64,000 nt of DNA, from the NCBI GenBank assembly GCA_016200225.1, contig JACQFD010000002.1, positions 1 through 64,000 on the forward strand. Reading direction: 5' to 3'. Below the pieces are notes generated by a model. That model did not search any database. It was not told the DNA's origin and was given only the letters and a program-made list of their open reading frames with translations. The position numbers and the translations under genes are program-made. The stretch's first letter is position 1; each line of letters begins with the position of its first letter. The stretch is from Planctomycetota bacterium (GTDB lineage: Bacteria; Planctomycetota; UBA1135; JACQFD01). Shown here piece after piece: positions 35,629-43,751 of this stretch.

Positions 35629-37077
35629 TTACTGAACGGTGATCGCAAGACCGGGGCTGGAGCTCAGACCGGAACTTGAAGGCGAACAGCTCGTCCAATA
35701 CCAGAGCGCTTGCGCATAGTAAGTATTGCCGACGATGGCCGGTGAAAGCGCGAGATCCGTCGGAGAACTCCCGTAACCGAGGGGATTGCTATCCAGGTCG
35801 AAAGCATACAATTCCGTGGAATTGAATAAATCGACATGTGTAAGAATCCCGAGGTAGAGCGGGTCGCTGCCGAAGACGTCCGGGACGTTGCCGACAAGCA
35901 ACAGACCGAGCGAGGACGGCGGCGCATTCGTGCACGTGATGCGGAAACCGGGAACATTAGCAATCGGAGCCTTGGTGGCGCCGATCACGTGCGGGCCCGC
36001 GCAGCCCGGCGTGCCGGTGCCGTAAACGTTGAGGCTTGTACCTGTAGTATTCACGTGAATTTCTATTAATTTCGCCGTGTCGCCCGAACCGGTGTCGGAG
36101 GACACACCCTGCGCGAATTCGACGCCCATTCCCGTCTCGCCAAAACCGAATGCGCGCAGTTCGTTCGCAAACGTATCGAGAATGACTCCGCGGCCGAGCG
36201 CCTTACTGTAACATCCGGCGTTGGTCGCGGCCGCGCCGATGTACGGTCCGTTCTGCGCATAGACGCTCGAAACTAACGTTACCGGATCGATCAGCGCCAT
36301 GCGGCAGAATTGTGAATTTGAATTATCGTCCATTGTTAAGAAAAGTTTGCCGCCCGGCCCCGCGGAAAGCGAATCGGCGTTGAAATCGATTCCATTTTCG
36401 GGGTGCGCGATCGGCAGACACACGGGCGCCGTCTGCACGGCGCCGGAAATTTGCATTCCGTTCGCGGCGAGCGGAATCTTAACGATCGACGGCATGGTGC
36501 CGGATGTCCAACCGCAATCCGTGGCAAAGGTCCATTGCATAAAGAACAATGAATTCGTTCCCGAATCATAATATAAATCGTCGGCGCTCGAGTTGAACAC
36601 GGGCCCGCCGAGCGCGAACGGCGCGGAGCCGCTCGAATCTAACAAATCCGAAATCGCGCCCGACGCGTCGACCACGTGAAGTCTCCGCGAAATGGCGTCC
36701 AAACAATAGATGCGTCCGTCGCCGCTCGCCGCGATCTGAAACGCCTGCGAATTATTAAGACCACCATAAGTAGCATTACCGTCCGAATCGACGAAGTAAA
36801 GGCCGCTTTGATTGTTCACCGTGCAATTCATCGCGAGACGGTCGCGGAACGGATCATAAGCAACCGAACGCGTCACGCCTTGAAACGATTTCACGAGCGC
36901 CGCGCTGCCGTCGAACGGGCTGATGCGCATGAGGCCCTGTTGTGAAAATCCAGTTCCAAGCGGGAGCGCCTGGCTCACAAGATACATATCGCCGTCGGAA
37001 AAACCCTGCGCCGTCGCGGATGCGGGAACCAATGCGGGAGCCGTCAAGAAAAGTAAGATAGGGAGTGTGTTTTTCAT
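35629..37077 (-). CDS. Secreted propeller-like surface protein, paralogue 3
   Basis: 482 residues with a signal peptide (MKNTLPILLFLTAPALVPAS). Same architecture as 9961 and 11618: propeller-like repeats (YDPFRDRLAM, ASGDGRIYCLDA, AGPGGKLFLTMDD), then the shared C-terminal domain (TGTPGCAGPHVIG, GLLLVGNVPDVFGSD, NTYYAQALWYW, final LAITVQ). Divergent paralogue at 24 kb distance. Role unknown; surface or periplasmic location inferred from the signal peptide. Confidence 0.8.
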   Translation of the reverse strand: MKNTLPILLFLTAPALVPASATAQGFSDGDMYLVSQALPLGTGFSQQGLMRISPFDGSAALVKSFQGVTRSVAYDPFRDRLAMNCTVNNQSGLYFVDSDGNATYGGLNNSQAFQIAASGDGRIYCLDAISRRLHVVDASGAISDLLDSSGSAPFALGGPVFNSSADDLYYDSGTNSLFFMQWTFATDCGWTSGTMPSIVKIPLAANGMQISGAVQTAPVCLPIAHPENGIDFNADSLSAGPGGKLFLTMDDNSNSQFCRMALIDPVTLVSSVYAQNGPYIGAAATNAGCYSKALGRGVILDTFANELRAFGFGETGMGVEFAQGVSSDTGSGDTAKLIEIHVNTTGTSLNVYGTGTPGCAGPHVIGATKAPIANVPGFRITCTNAPPSSLGLLLVGNVPDVFGSDPLYLGILTHVDLFNSTELYAFDLDSNPLGYGSSPTDLALSPAIVGNTYYAQALWYWTSCSPSSSGLSSSPGLAITVQ

Positions 37078-37218
37078 AATATATCGAATTCCGCATTCGC
37101 ACCATGCGAAGCGGTTCTCCCCACGTAACTCCGGCCCCGTCCGTTTTGTGGCGGAGAACTTTTTCCCCTATGAAAACCGCGAAAATCCGGTCCGGGGCCG
37201 ACACTCCCCGGCCGCCGC

Positions 37219-40200
37219 TCATCGCGCGGGTTCGGCTGCGATCGTTTTTTCCACTTCCTCGACAAACGCGGCCTTTATTAAACTCTGGGATACCGGCGAA
37301 GATTTGTATAATTCCCGGAACTTCGCGAATTCGGCGCGCGCTTCGTCGGTTCGTGCGAGCGCATGCAGCGTCAATGCGAGAAATGGCAATCCCATGGCGC
37401 GACGGCGCGACGGCGCCGCGGGATCGTTTAGATTCGCGCGCTTCAAGGATTCGAGCGCATCTGTATACTTTCCAAGCCGGAACAGCGCCGCTCCGAGAAT
37501 ACCATTATAATAATCCACGCCCGGCCTCAATTCGCCGGACTTCGCCGCGCGGCGCCGCGCGAGTTCGAGTTGCTCGCGCGTCGCGTCGCGCGAAAGAATC
37601 GTTTCCCAGGCCTGCCTCGCGAGTTCGCTCGGAAAATCAACATTCGTCGAAAGTAACAAAAGAGCGGCATCGCGGACCTCGGGCGAGATCCCCGAGTCGT
37701 TTTGAATCCGTTCGCGCGCCTCCTCCGTCGTCGCGCACTGTTTTATTGATATATCTAATAGTTGACGCGCGCTCGTCAGCGTTTCGGGAGCGCCGACTTC
37801 ATAATGAATTCGTTCGTCGATCGTGAGCGCGCGCGGCGCGCGCCGGAGAGCGGCGGCCATCGGATCGATTGGCCAGACGTCGACGTCGCCGGATTGCGTA
37901 ATCGTAGAAATCGTCGACGAGGCCCGGTTGTAGTATGCCATTTTAATGATCGTATCGGGCAATTCATAACGAACCAGCTCCTCGCCCGTGCGCGCGTCCC
38001 AAAGGCGCGCCGTGCCCTCCGTCGAACAAGTAATAATTCGTTGATCGTCGTCGCTGAACACGGCGTCCACCGCCCAGTCGCGGTGGCCGATCAGCGTCGC
38101 GATGGTTTCGCCAGTATTACAATCGAAGACGCGCGCCGTGCGATCCCAATTCGCTGAAACTACTTTCGTGCCGTCGTGGCTGAAGCGTACGGTACTCACA
38201 TGGTCGGTGTGTCCTTCGAGAGAATGAACAATTTCACCTGTCGCGCTATCCCAAATATAGATGACACCGTTGCGCGCGGCGGTGACCACCTGTTTTCCAT
38301 CGGGCGAAAATTCACAATAATCGACGACGCTCGTGTGTCCCACGAGCCGCATGATTTCAAGATGTGTGTTTCGATCCCAGATGCGCGAGATACCGTCGGC
38401 GCCGGAACTAACAATTCGCCCGCCGTCGGGGCTGAAACCGATTTGATTGATTGGGGCCGCGTGTCCTTCCATGACCGCTTCCGGCTGTTCCGAGTCTGTC
38501 CGGTAGAGTCGGAGTTTCTTATCCATGCCGCCGGTTGCGATCCATGCGTCGTCGCGACTCAGTGCGGCTGTATGAATCCACTGCGAACTTCCGATGTAGG
38601 TTTTGATGAGGTGGCCGCTCGCGGTGTCCCACAGTCGCGCAGTGTTGTCGCGCGACGCGCTCGTAAATCGAGTGCCATCTTCGTTCCACTGCATCTTCTC
38701 GATTTTCTGAGTGTGCCCGAGCCACGGTTCCAACTCGCGAGTACTCGCGGCGCGCCAGAGTTTGACGTCCGTGGTGAGTGTTGCGACTCTCGGTTCGCCT
38801 GCGCTTAGTGCGACACGAAATATCGAATCATCCTGCCCGCGAATGATGGCAATGACGCGGCCGGTATTCGGTTCCCAAAGCCGCGCGGATTGATCGTCGC
38901 TACAAGTAGCAATCTGACGGCCGTCGGGGCTGAAGACGGCGTCCCGAATGATCCGAGTGTGGCCGCGCAATTGATACTTTTCAGCGCCCGTCCGCGCATC
39001 CCAAATGCGTACTGTGTGGTCGTAGGATCCGGTGGCGACGAGTGTGCCATCCGTGTTGAAGCGTCCGGACGTCACGACATCCGCATGTCCGAGGAGAGTC
39101 ACGCGCTCTTCGGGATTCTTAACATTCCAAATATTTGAATTATTGTCGTCGCCGCCGGCGACGACGCGAGTACCGTCGGGACTGAAACGCGCGTACCGGA
39201 TGGATTTGGTATAACCCTTCAGGACGGCCCGCACGGTTCCCGCGGTCGCATCCCAGAGGCGCACGAGACTCTCTGTCGAATGGCTGAGTACGGTTTCGCC
39301 GTCGGCCGAAAGACTCGCATCATAAGTAAGATTCGGCCCGGGCGACATGCTCTTTAATAATGCGCCCGACTTCGCATCCCATAATTCGAGCGGCCCCCTT
39401 TGGCTGAATGTTAATATTCGCGACGCGGACGCGTCGAAGCACGCGCCGTTCAAGCCCTCCGGTTGCGCACGGATTGTAAGTATGTTCGCGGCAGTTGTAA
39501 CGTTCCAAATGCGCGCCGTTCCGTCGGCGGAAGCCGTCAGTACTGTTGTCCCGTCCTGCGAAAACACCGCGCTCACAACCGGTCCCTCATGTCCGACAAG
39601 TGTTGCGATCGGGTGGCCGTCCTCGGAATTCCAAATTCTGGCGGTCTCGTCGTTGGATGCCGTTAAGAATAACTTTCCGTCCGGACCGAATTGTATGGAA
39701 TTCACGCGGCCGGCGTGCTCGGAGAGTGTGCGCACTTCGCGACACGCGTGCAGAGCTTGAACGAGCGCGTTATTGGATAGAATTCCCGGCGAACGCTGCG
39801 CGGCTTCGATCGCGAGGCCGATCGCGAGGCCCGGATCTGTAGAGATCGCGCTGAGCGCCGTCGCCGTCAAACGCAGTCCATCCGCGTGGCGGCGCAATTC
39901 CTTTTCGCGTTTGAGTGTTGTGAGAGCGATCTCCGTTCGAGTACTCTCTTCATACGCGATGACGCTTGGAAGACCTACTACAAGCAGACTGCCGAGAATG
40001 ATTCCGACAGCGCTCGCGGGGTTGCGCCGCGTCCACTTTTGAAATCGAATGAAAGCACTGGGACGCTTGGCTTCAATCGGGCGGTGTTGTAGTACATTTT
40101 CGATGTCGCGGCCAAAGTCGGCGGCGGTGACATACCGTCGGCCGCGTTCGCATTCCATCGCTTTTGCACATACCGTTTCCGCTTCCCAAGACACTGTTTC

Positions 40201-41268
40201 ATTAATATCTCGGATGCGCGGCATGTGGCCCACTTCGATCAATCGCATCGTCTGCTCGGGCGTTTCGCCCACATAGGGCATCCGATGAGTTAACAGTTCA
40301 AAAAGAGTCACGCCAAGTCCATAGACATCCGTGCGTGCATCCAGTTCCGCAGTCTTGCCGCGGACTTGTTCGGACGCGAAGTAGGGCAGTGAACCCAACC
40401 GTGCGCCACTGTGTGTTATGCGCTCGTCGCCCCCTGTACTTGCAAGACCGAAATCGACCAACATCACGCGGCCGGCGGGTGTGATCATTAAGTTTCCCGG
40501 TTTCACATCGCGGTGAATCACGCCGCGACGATGTGCATGTTCGAGCGCATCCGCGACCTGCTGGACTATTCTTAAACAAACCTCCGTCCAACTACCTTCG
40601 AACATGTACCCGGTGGAAACATCCGCCGCGTGGCCTGCGCGCTTCGCAATAGCGCCCGCAAGATCGCGTCCGGTGAGATCTGTTACATTTCTCCCCTCGA
40701 GATCGCGCAGCGCTTCGCCAAGACTACATCCAATGACTCGCTCCATCGCAAAGTAGGGTACACCCCCGTCTTCGCCGACGGCGTAGATAGGTACTATTCC
40801 TGGATGTTGAAGGCGCGCAACGGCCTCTACTTCCCTCTTGAAACGCTCGCGTGCTCCGGTGAATCCAAGATGCCACGGCCGAACGAATTTCAACGCGACC
40901 ATCCGCTTCAGCGAGACTTGCTCCGCCAGGTAGACAACGCCCATGCCCCCTTCGCCAAGTTTTTCAAGAATCGCAAAGTCGCCGAGTTGCTTTGGAATCT
41001 CGACCGGTGCCACCGGGTTTTGTTCATTTAGAAAACCGAGCCGGCGCAAGTGTTCAATTCGCCGGCGAATCGCCGACTCCTGCTCGGGATGCTCAAGGCA
41101 GAATGCTTGTATTCCGCGCGGTCCTTCGACCTCCATTCGAGCAAGGCACTGGACGACGAGTTCGCCGAGATCGCTCGCGTCTCTCAGTTTCTTTTCGCGG
41201 AGATCAATGTCGCCTCGGCGGATCTGCGGATCCGATGCATGCGGTGCATCATCGTTCGGGGGAACCAT
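37219..41268 (-). CDS. Giant Ser/Thr protein kinase with membrane helix, 14 WD40 repeats and TPR-like tail
   Basis: 1349 residues from the ATG at 41268 (MVPPNDDAPHASD); an upstream ATG at 41448 would overlap the divergent gene. Kinase domain at about 95-395: GEGGMGVVYLA, VALKFV (catalytic Lys), HRDVKPGNL, DFGLAS, SLPYFASEQ. One transmembrane helix near 425-445 (AVGIILGSLLVVGLPSVIAY). Then about 14 WD40 units, for example GHEGPVVSAVFSQDG ... ARIWN and GHTDHVSTVRFSHDG, probably two seven-bladed propellers outside the membrane or as a scaffold. The C-terminal 160 residues look like TPR-type helices. Such kinases are typical of Planctomycetota. Confidence 0.93.
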   Translation of the reverse strand: MVPPNDDAPHASDPQIRRGDIDLREKKLRDASDLGELVVQCLARMEVEGPRGIQAFCLEHPEQESAIRRRIEHLRRLGFLNEQNPVAPVEIPKQLGDFAILEKLGEGGMGVVYLAEQVSLKRMVALKFVRPWHLGFTGARERFKREVEAVARLQHPGIVPIYAVGEDGGVPYFAMERVIGCSLGEALRDLEGRNVTDLTGRDLAGAIAKRAGHAADVSTGYMFEGSWTEVCLRIVQQVADALEHAHRRGVIHRDVKPGNLMITPAGRVMLVDFGLASTGGDERITHSGARLGSLPYFASEQVRGKTAELDARTDVYGLGVTLFELLTHRMPYVGETPEQTMRLIEVGHMPRIRDINETVSWEAETVCAKAMECERGRRYVTAADFGRDIENVLQHRPIEAKRPSAFIRFQKWTRRNPASAVGIILGSLLVVGLPSVIAYEESTRTEIALTTLKREKELRRHADGLRLTATALSAISTDPGLAIGLAIEAAQRSPGILSNNALVQALHACREVRTLSEHAGRVNSIQFGPDGKLFLTASNDETARIWNSEDGHPIATLVGHEGPVVSAVFSQDGTTVLTASADGTARIWNVTTAANILTIRAQPEGLNGACFDASASRILTFSQRGPLELWDAKSGALLKSMSPGPNLTYDASLSADGETVLSHSTESLVRLWDATAGTVRAVLKGYTKSIRYARFSPDGTRVVAGGDDNNSNIWNVKNPEERVTLLGHADVVTSGRFNTDGTLVATGSYDHTVRIWDARTGAEKYQLRGHTRIIRDAVFSPDGRQIATCSDDQSARLWEPNTGRVIAIIRGQDDSIFRVALSAGEPRVATLTTDVKLWRAASTRELEPWLGHTQKIEKMQWNEDGTRFTSASRDNTARLWDTASGHLIKTYIGSSQWIHTAALSRDDAWIATGGMDKKLRLYRTDSEQPEAVMEGHAAPINQIGFSPDGGRIVSSGADGISRIWDRNTHLEIMRLVGHTSVVDYCEFSPDGKQVVTAARNGVIYIWDSATGEIVHSLEGHTDHVSTVRFSHDGTKVVSANWDRTARVFDCNTGETIATLIGHRDWAVDAVFSDDDQRIITCSTEGTARLWDARTGEELVRYELPDTIIKMAYYNRASSTISTITQSGDVDVWPIDPMAAALRRAPRALTIDERIHYEVGAPETLTSARQLLDISIKQCATTEEARERIQNDSGISPEVRDAALLLLSTNVDFPSELARQAWETILSRDATREQLELARRRAAKSGELRPGVDYYNGILGAALFRLGKYTDALESLKRANLNDPAAPSRRRAMGLPFLALTLHALARTDEARAEFAKFRELYKSSPVSQSLIKAAFVEEVEKTIAAEPAR

Positions 41269-41379
41269 TCGCGAGTTCGCAGGATACGCCACACGGAATC
41301 CATTGTGGTAGTATTGCCACGCGTGATCTCCCGCCGCCGTCGATTGCGACGCGGTTTTCAATCTTGGAATCCAACAAAT

Positions 41380-42633
41380 ATGAGACGCATCGAACGCACT
41401 TTCATGTCCTTCGCGCTGTTCGTTTTCGCGGGCTGCGCCGCGACCCACGCGACGCCCGTCCCAACCACGACGCCGGTCGAATCGCCGGCGACGCGGCTCG
41501 CGGCCGTCACGGCCGAATTCGCCAAGGCCGAGTCCGATTATTGGGATGCTTTTGATAAATTAAAATTAAAGGACGACGAAACCACGAAATATTTAAAAGA
41601 CCATCCGGCGCCGACGCCCGATAATTGTCTAAAATCCGTCTGGGACATTGTTAATAATAACGAAAAACAATCCGTGGCCATGACGGGGCTCGTGTGGATC
41701 CTAAATCATGGATACGCCAATCCCGAGAATCGTAAGAAGTCGCTCGCCTTGCTCCGGCGCGATTTCATCGCGAGCGGTGACATTTCCCCGGTTTGTCAAC
41801 TGTTGTCGCGCGACGCGACTCCGGCCGCGCGCGAGTTTTTGGAAGCCGCGCTCGATAAGAATCCCGACCGCCAGGTCAAGGGTTCGGCTTGTTATGCGCT
41901 CGCGAAAAATCACGCCTCGATCGCGCAAATGATCAATAACTTAAAGGGCGCCGACGCCGCGGCGCGCGACCGATATTTAAAATCCATGGGCGAATCCGAG
42001 TTCGACCGTATTACGAAACTCGACCCCGCGGAATTGACGAAGAATGCCGAGAAACTGTACGATCGCATCCTCGATTCGTTCGCGGATGTTAAGTATGGAA
42101 AACAAACGCTCGGGGACGTCGTTCGCGCCGAAATGTTCGAGGCCCGTTCATTAGTGATCGGCAAACCGGCGCCCGAAATCGAGGCGGAGGATCTCGACGG
42201 AGTTCGATTTAAACTAAGCGACTACCGCGGAAAAATTGTAGTCTTGGACTTTTGGGGAAATTGGTGAGGCCCCTGCCGGGCCATGTACCCGCACGAGCGG
42301 TCGCTCGTCAAGCGAATGGAAGGTAAACCGTTTGCGCTTCTCGGCATCAATAGCGATAAGGATCGCACGGAATTAAAGAAAGCCATGGCTAAAGAAAACA
42401 TCACGTGGCGTTCGTTTTGGAACGGCGGATCCACGAGCGGGCCGATCTCCACTGCGTGGAACGTCCACGGCTGGCCCACGATTTATGTACTCGACGGCAC
42501 CGGCGTGATTCGCTACAAAAACGTCCGGGGCGAAGCGATGGACAAGGCGGTCAACACGCTCCTCGCCGAAATGGGAATCGAGCCTCCGGTAAATGCTAAC
42601 GAATCGACCGAGGGAAAGGCGGCGCGCAAATAA
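41380..42633 (+). CDS. TlpA-like thioredoxin-fold lipoprotein, probable selenoprotein (UxxC)
   Basis: 417 residues when the TGA at 42265-42267 is read as selenocysteine (U296). It starts at the ATG at 41380 (MRRIERTFMSFALFVFAGC, lipobox Cys); an ATG at 41404 is the alternative. Residues of about 25-255 are helical. From about 262 there is a redoxin/TlpA domain: GKPAPEIEAEDLDG, LSDYRGKIVVLDFWGNW, then U-GPC-RAMYPHE, and later GWPTIYVLDGTGVIRY with the cis-Pro. Family members have CxxC exactly where UGPC stands. The frame continues uninterrupted for 122 codons after the TGA, and a SECIS-like hairpin follows. It probably acts as a periplasmic or outer-leaflet thiol/disulfide reductase or peroxidase. 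Alternative: a one-base nonsense mutation. Confidence 0.82.
42268..42308 (+). promoter_or_regulatory. Candidate bacterial SECIS element
   Basis: Immediately after the UGA is a small hairpin GGCCC-CTGCC-GGGCC (42268-42282). Then at 42293-42308 a perfect 6-bp stem ACGAGC/GCTCGT is capped by the tetraloop GGTC. The loop is about 31 nt after the UGA, within the 16-37 nt window of bacterial SECIS elements. The apical GGUC equals the loop core of the E. coli fdhF element. SelB binding is inferred. Confidence 0.75.
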
Positions 42634-42655
42634 ACAAACACACCTCCATGCGATT

Positions 42656-43105
42656 ATGAGATCCATGATACTAACACTCAATGGAATTCACAATTCGCGA
42701 TCGCTTCGAATCGATTATCCGATCGTATTTCGGTGTCAGGCATTTATTAGCTTACTCGGGGTCGGCACGATCCTCGGCATCGTGTTTACGCTACTTCGAG
42801 CTCGATGGGACTTCGGACACTGGCCAACCACCGCGTCGCCCGCATTTGGACTTCCGCCCTTCGACCCGCCGCCGACAATCTATCCAATCGCATCCACGCT
42901 CGCGAGTTTTCTTTATATAACACTCGTGGTTGCCACGCCGTTTGTAATCATTTTGAATTTCGTTTCGATCGTATGCATTCTAGCCGAACGCAAGCTCCGC
43001 GATCCGCTGACGCTTTGGGTTGCCGTCTGCGTTTTCATTTATGTACTATTATACATCCCGCTTTTCGTACAAGTCCCCGATTCGATCGGGTGGCTCCTGG
43101 GGTAG
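42656..43105 (+). CDS. Small three-helix membrane protein
   Basis: 149 residues, not recognised. Starts 22 bp after the selenoprotein stop (ATG at 42656, or 42665). Hydrophobic segments at about 28-47 (AFISLLGVGTILGIVFTLL), 83-110 (FLYITLVVATPFVIILNFVSIV) and 120-138 (LWVAVCVFIYVLLYIPLFV). A Pro-rich loop lies between helix 1 and 2. Probably co-transcribed with the selenoprotein; no known family. Confidence 0.65.
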   Translation: MRSMILTLNGIHNSRSLRIDYPIVFRCQAFISLLGVGTILGIVFTLLRARWDFGHWPTTASPAFGLPPFDPPPTIYPIASTLASFLYITLVVATPFVIILNFVSIVCILAERKLRDPLTLWVAVCVFIYVLLYIPLFVQVPDSIGWLLG

Positions 43106-43187
43106 CGCTCTGGCGCCGCTGGGCGCTTTTCGCTCGCGCCGCTGGGCGCTTGCGCTGCGCGCGACGCGTGCCCTACGCGGGCGGCGA

Positions 43188-43321
43188 GCTGTGCGCTCGA
43201 CAGGTTGGGTCGGCGGCTCAGACAAGTGCTCGGCAATAGTAAGAATGTCGGCCGCGACGCGGCCCACATTCTTACTATTGCCTGCGCAACTCGCCGCGAC
43301 CCAACCCATCGAGCGCACAGC
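43188..43321. repeat. 134-bp long inverted repeat (near-perfect hairpin)
   Basis: The arms start GCTGTGCGCTCGA and end TCGAGCGCACAGC. Inner blocks GGTTGGGTCG/CGACCCAACC and GGCAATAGTAAGAATGT/ACATTCTTACTATTGCC pair, around a GGCC..GGCC centre. It lies about 80 bp after the membrane-protein stop. It resembles a MITE or a large transcript-stabilising hairpin. No ORF of note. Confidence 0.85.
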
Positions 43322-43610
43322 GGGTGGATTATAAATATTACTGAAAGCGGGGTGTTTGTGGCTGGTGGCCGGGATCACTGACCGCGAGGCGGTCGCGCGA
43401 CACGCGTGTGGCCGCGTTTGCGCGGGCACGCGCGCGCCGCGACGGCCGAGCAGCCGCGCTTTTATTAGTGTAGTGCTATCGTTAGTACTGGCGGGCGGCG
43501 GGTCCGTGGCGCTAGACAGCGGCGGCGAAGGCGACGCCCCGTCGCGTCGAGCGTGTGCCACGCGCTGGCGTGCGGGTCGCGACAGGGCGTGGCCGGAGCA
43601 TCGCCGCTGC

Positions 43611-43718
43611 GCCGCGCCGCGGAGCCCGCCGCACGCTTTGAGCTAATTGTATCACTCTTAATCGATAACAATACTGTCTCACGAGTTCGGCGAGCGCGCC
43701 GCGGAGCCCGCCGCACGC
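43611..43718. repeat. 24-bp direct repeat pair in gene-free GC-rich stretch
   Basis: CGCGCCGCGGAGCCCGCCGC plus ACGC occurs at 43611-43634 and again at 43695-43718, enclosing about 60 bp of AT-richer DNA. The surrounding stretch 43322-43751 has no credible gene: its open frames are short, Arg/Ala-rich and without starts or homology. It may be decayed coding DNA. Confidence 0.7.
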
Positions 43719-43751
43719 AATGCCCTATTTGATATTACTCTAAAGGATGTT

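Noticed and set aside
41269-41448. Longer N-terminus for the kinase-WD40 protein
   Set aside because: The extension to the ATG at 41448 is non-homologous and would overlap the signal peptide of the divergent selenoprotein gene. The ATG at 41268 precedes recognisable sequence.
42283-42633. Separate small gene starting at the ATG at 42283 after the TGA
   Set aside because: It would encode only the second half of a thioredoxin fold without its first strands and with the GPC motif outside the gene. The frame is continuous with 41380-42264, so one read-through protein explains it better.
43188-43321. Integron attC site
   Set aside because: The arms contain GTTGGGT and ACCCAAC, which match the attC R-box patterns, but in the reverse order (GTT... 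first, ...AAC last). There is also no integrase or cassette structure, and the pairing is too perfect for attC.
43322-43751. Small genes in the GC-rich stretch after the long hairpin
   Set aside because: Frames are short, overlap on both strands and are Arg/Ala-rich without recognisable domains or starts. They are more likely chance frames in high-GC DNA.
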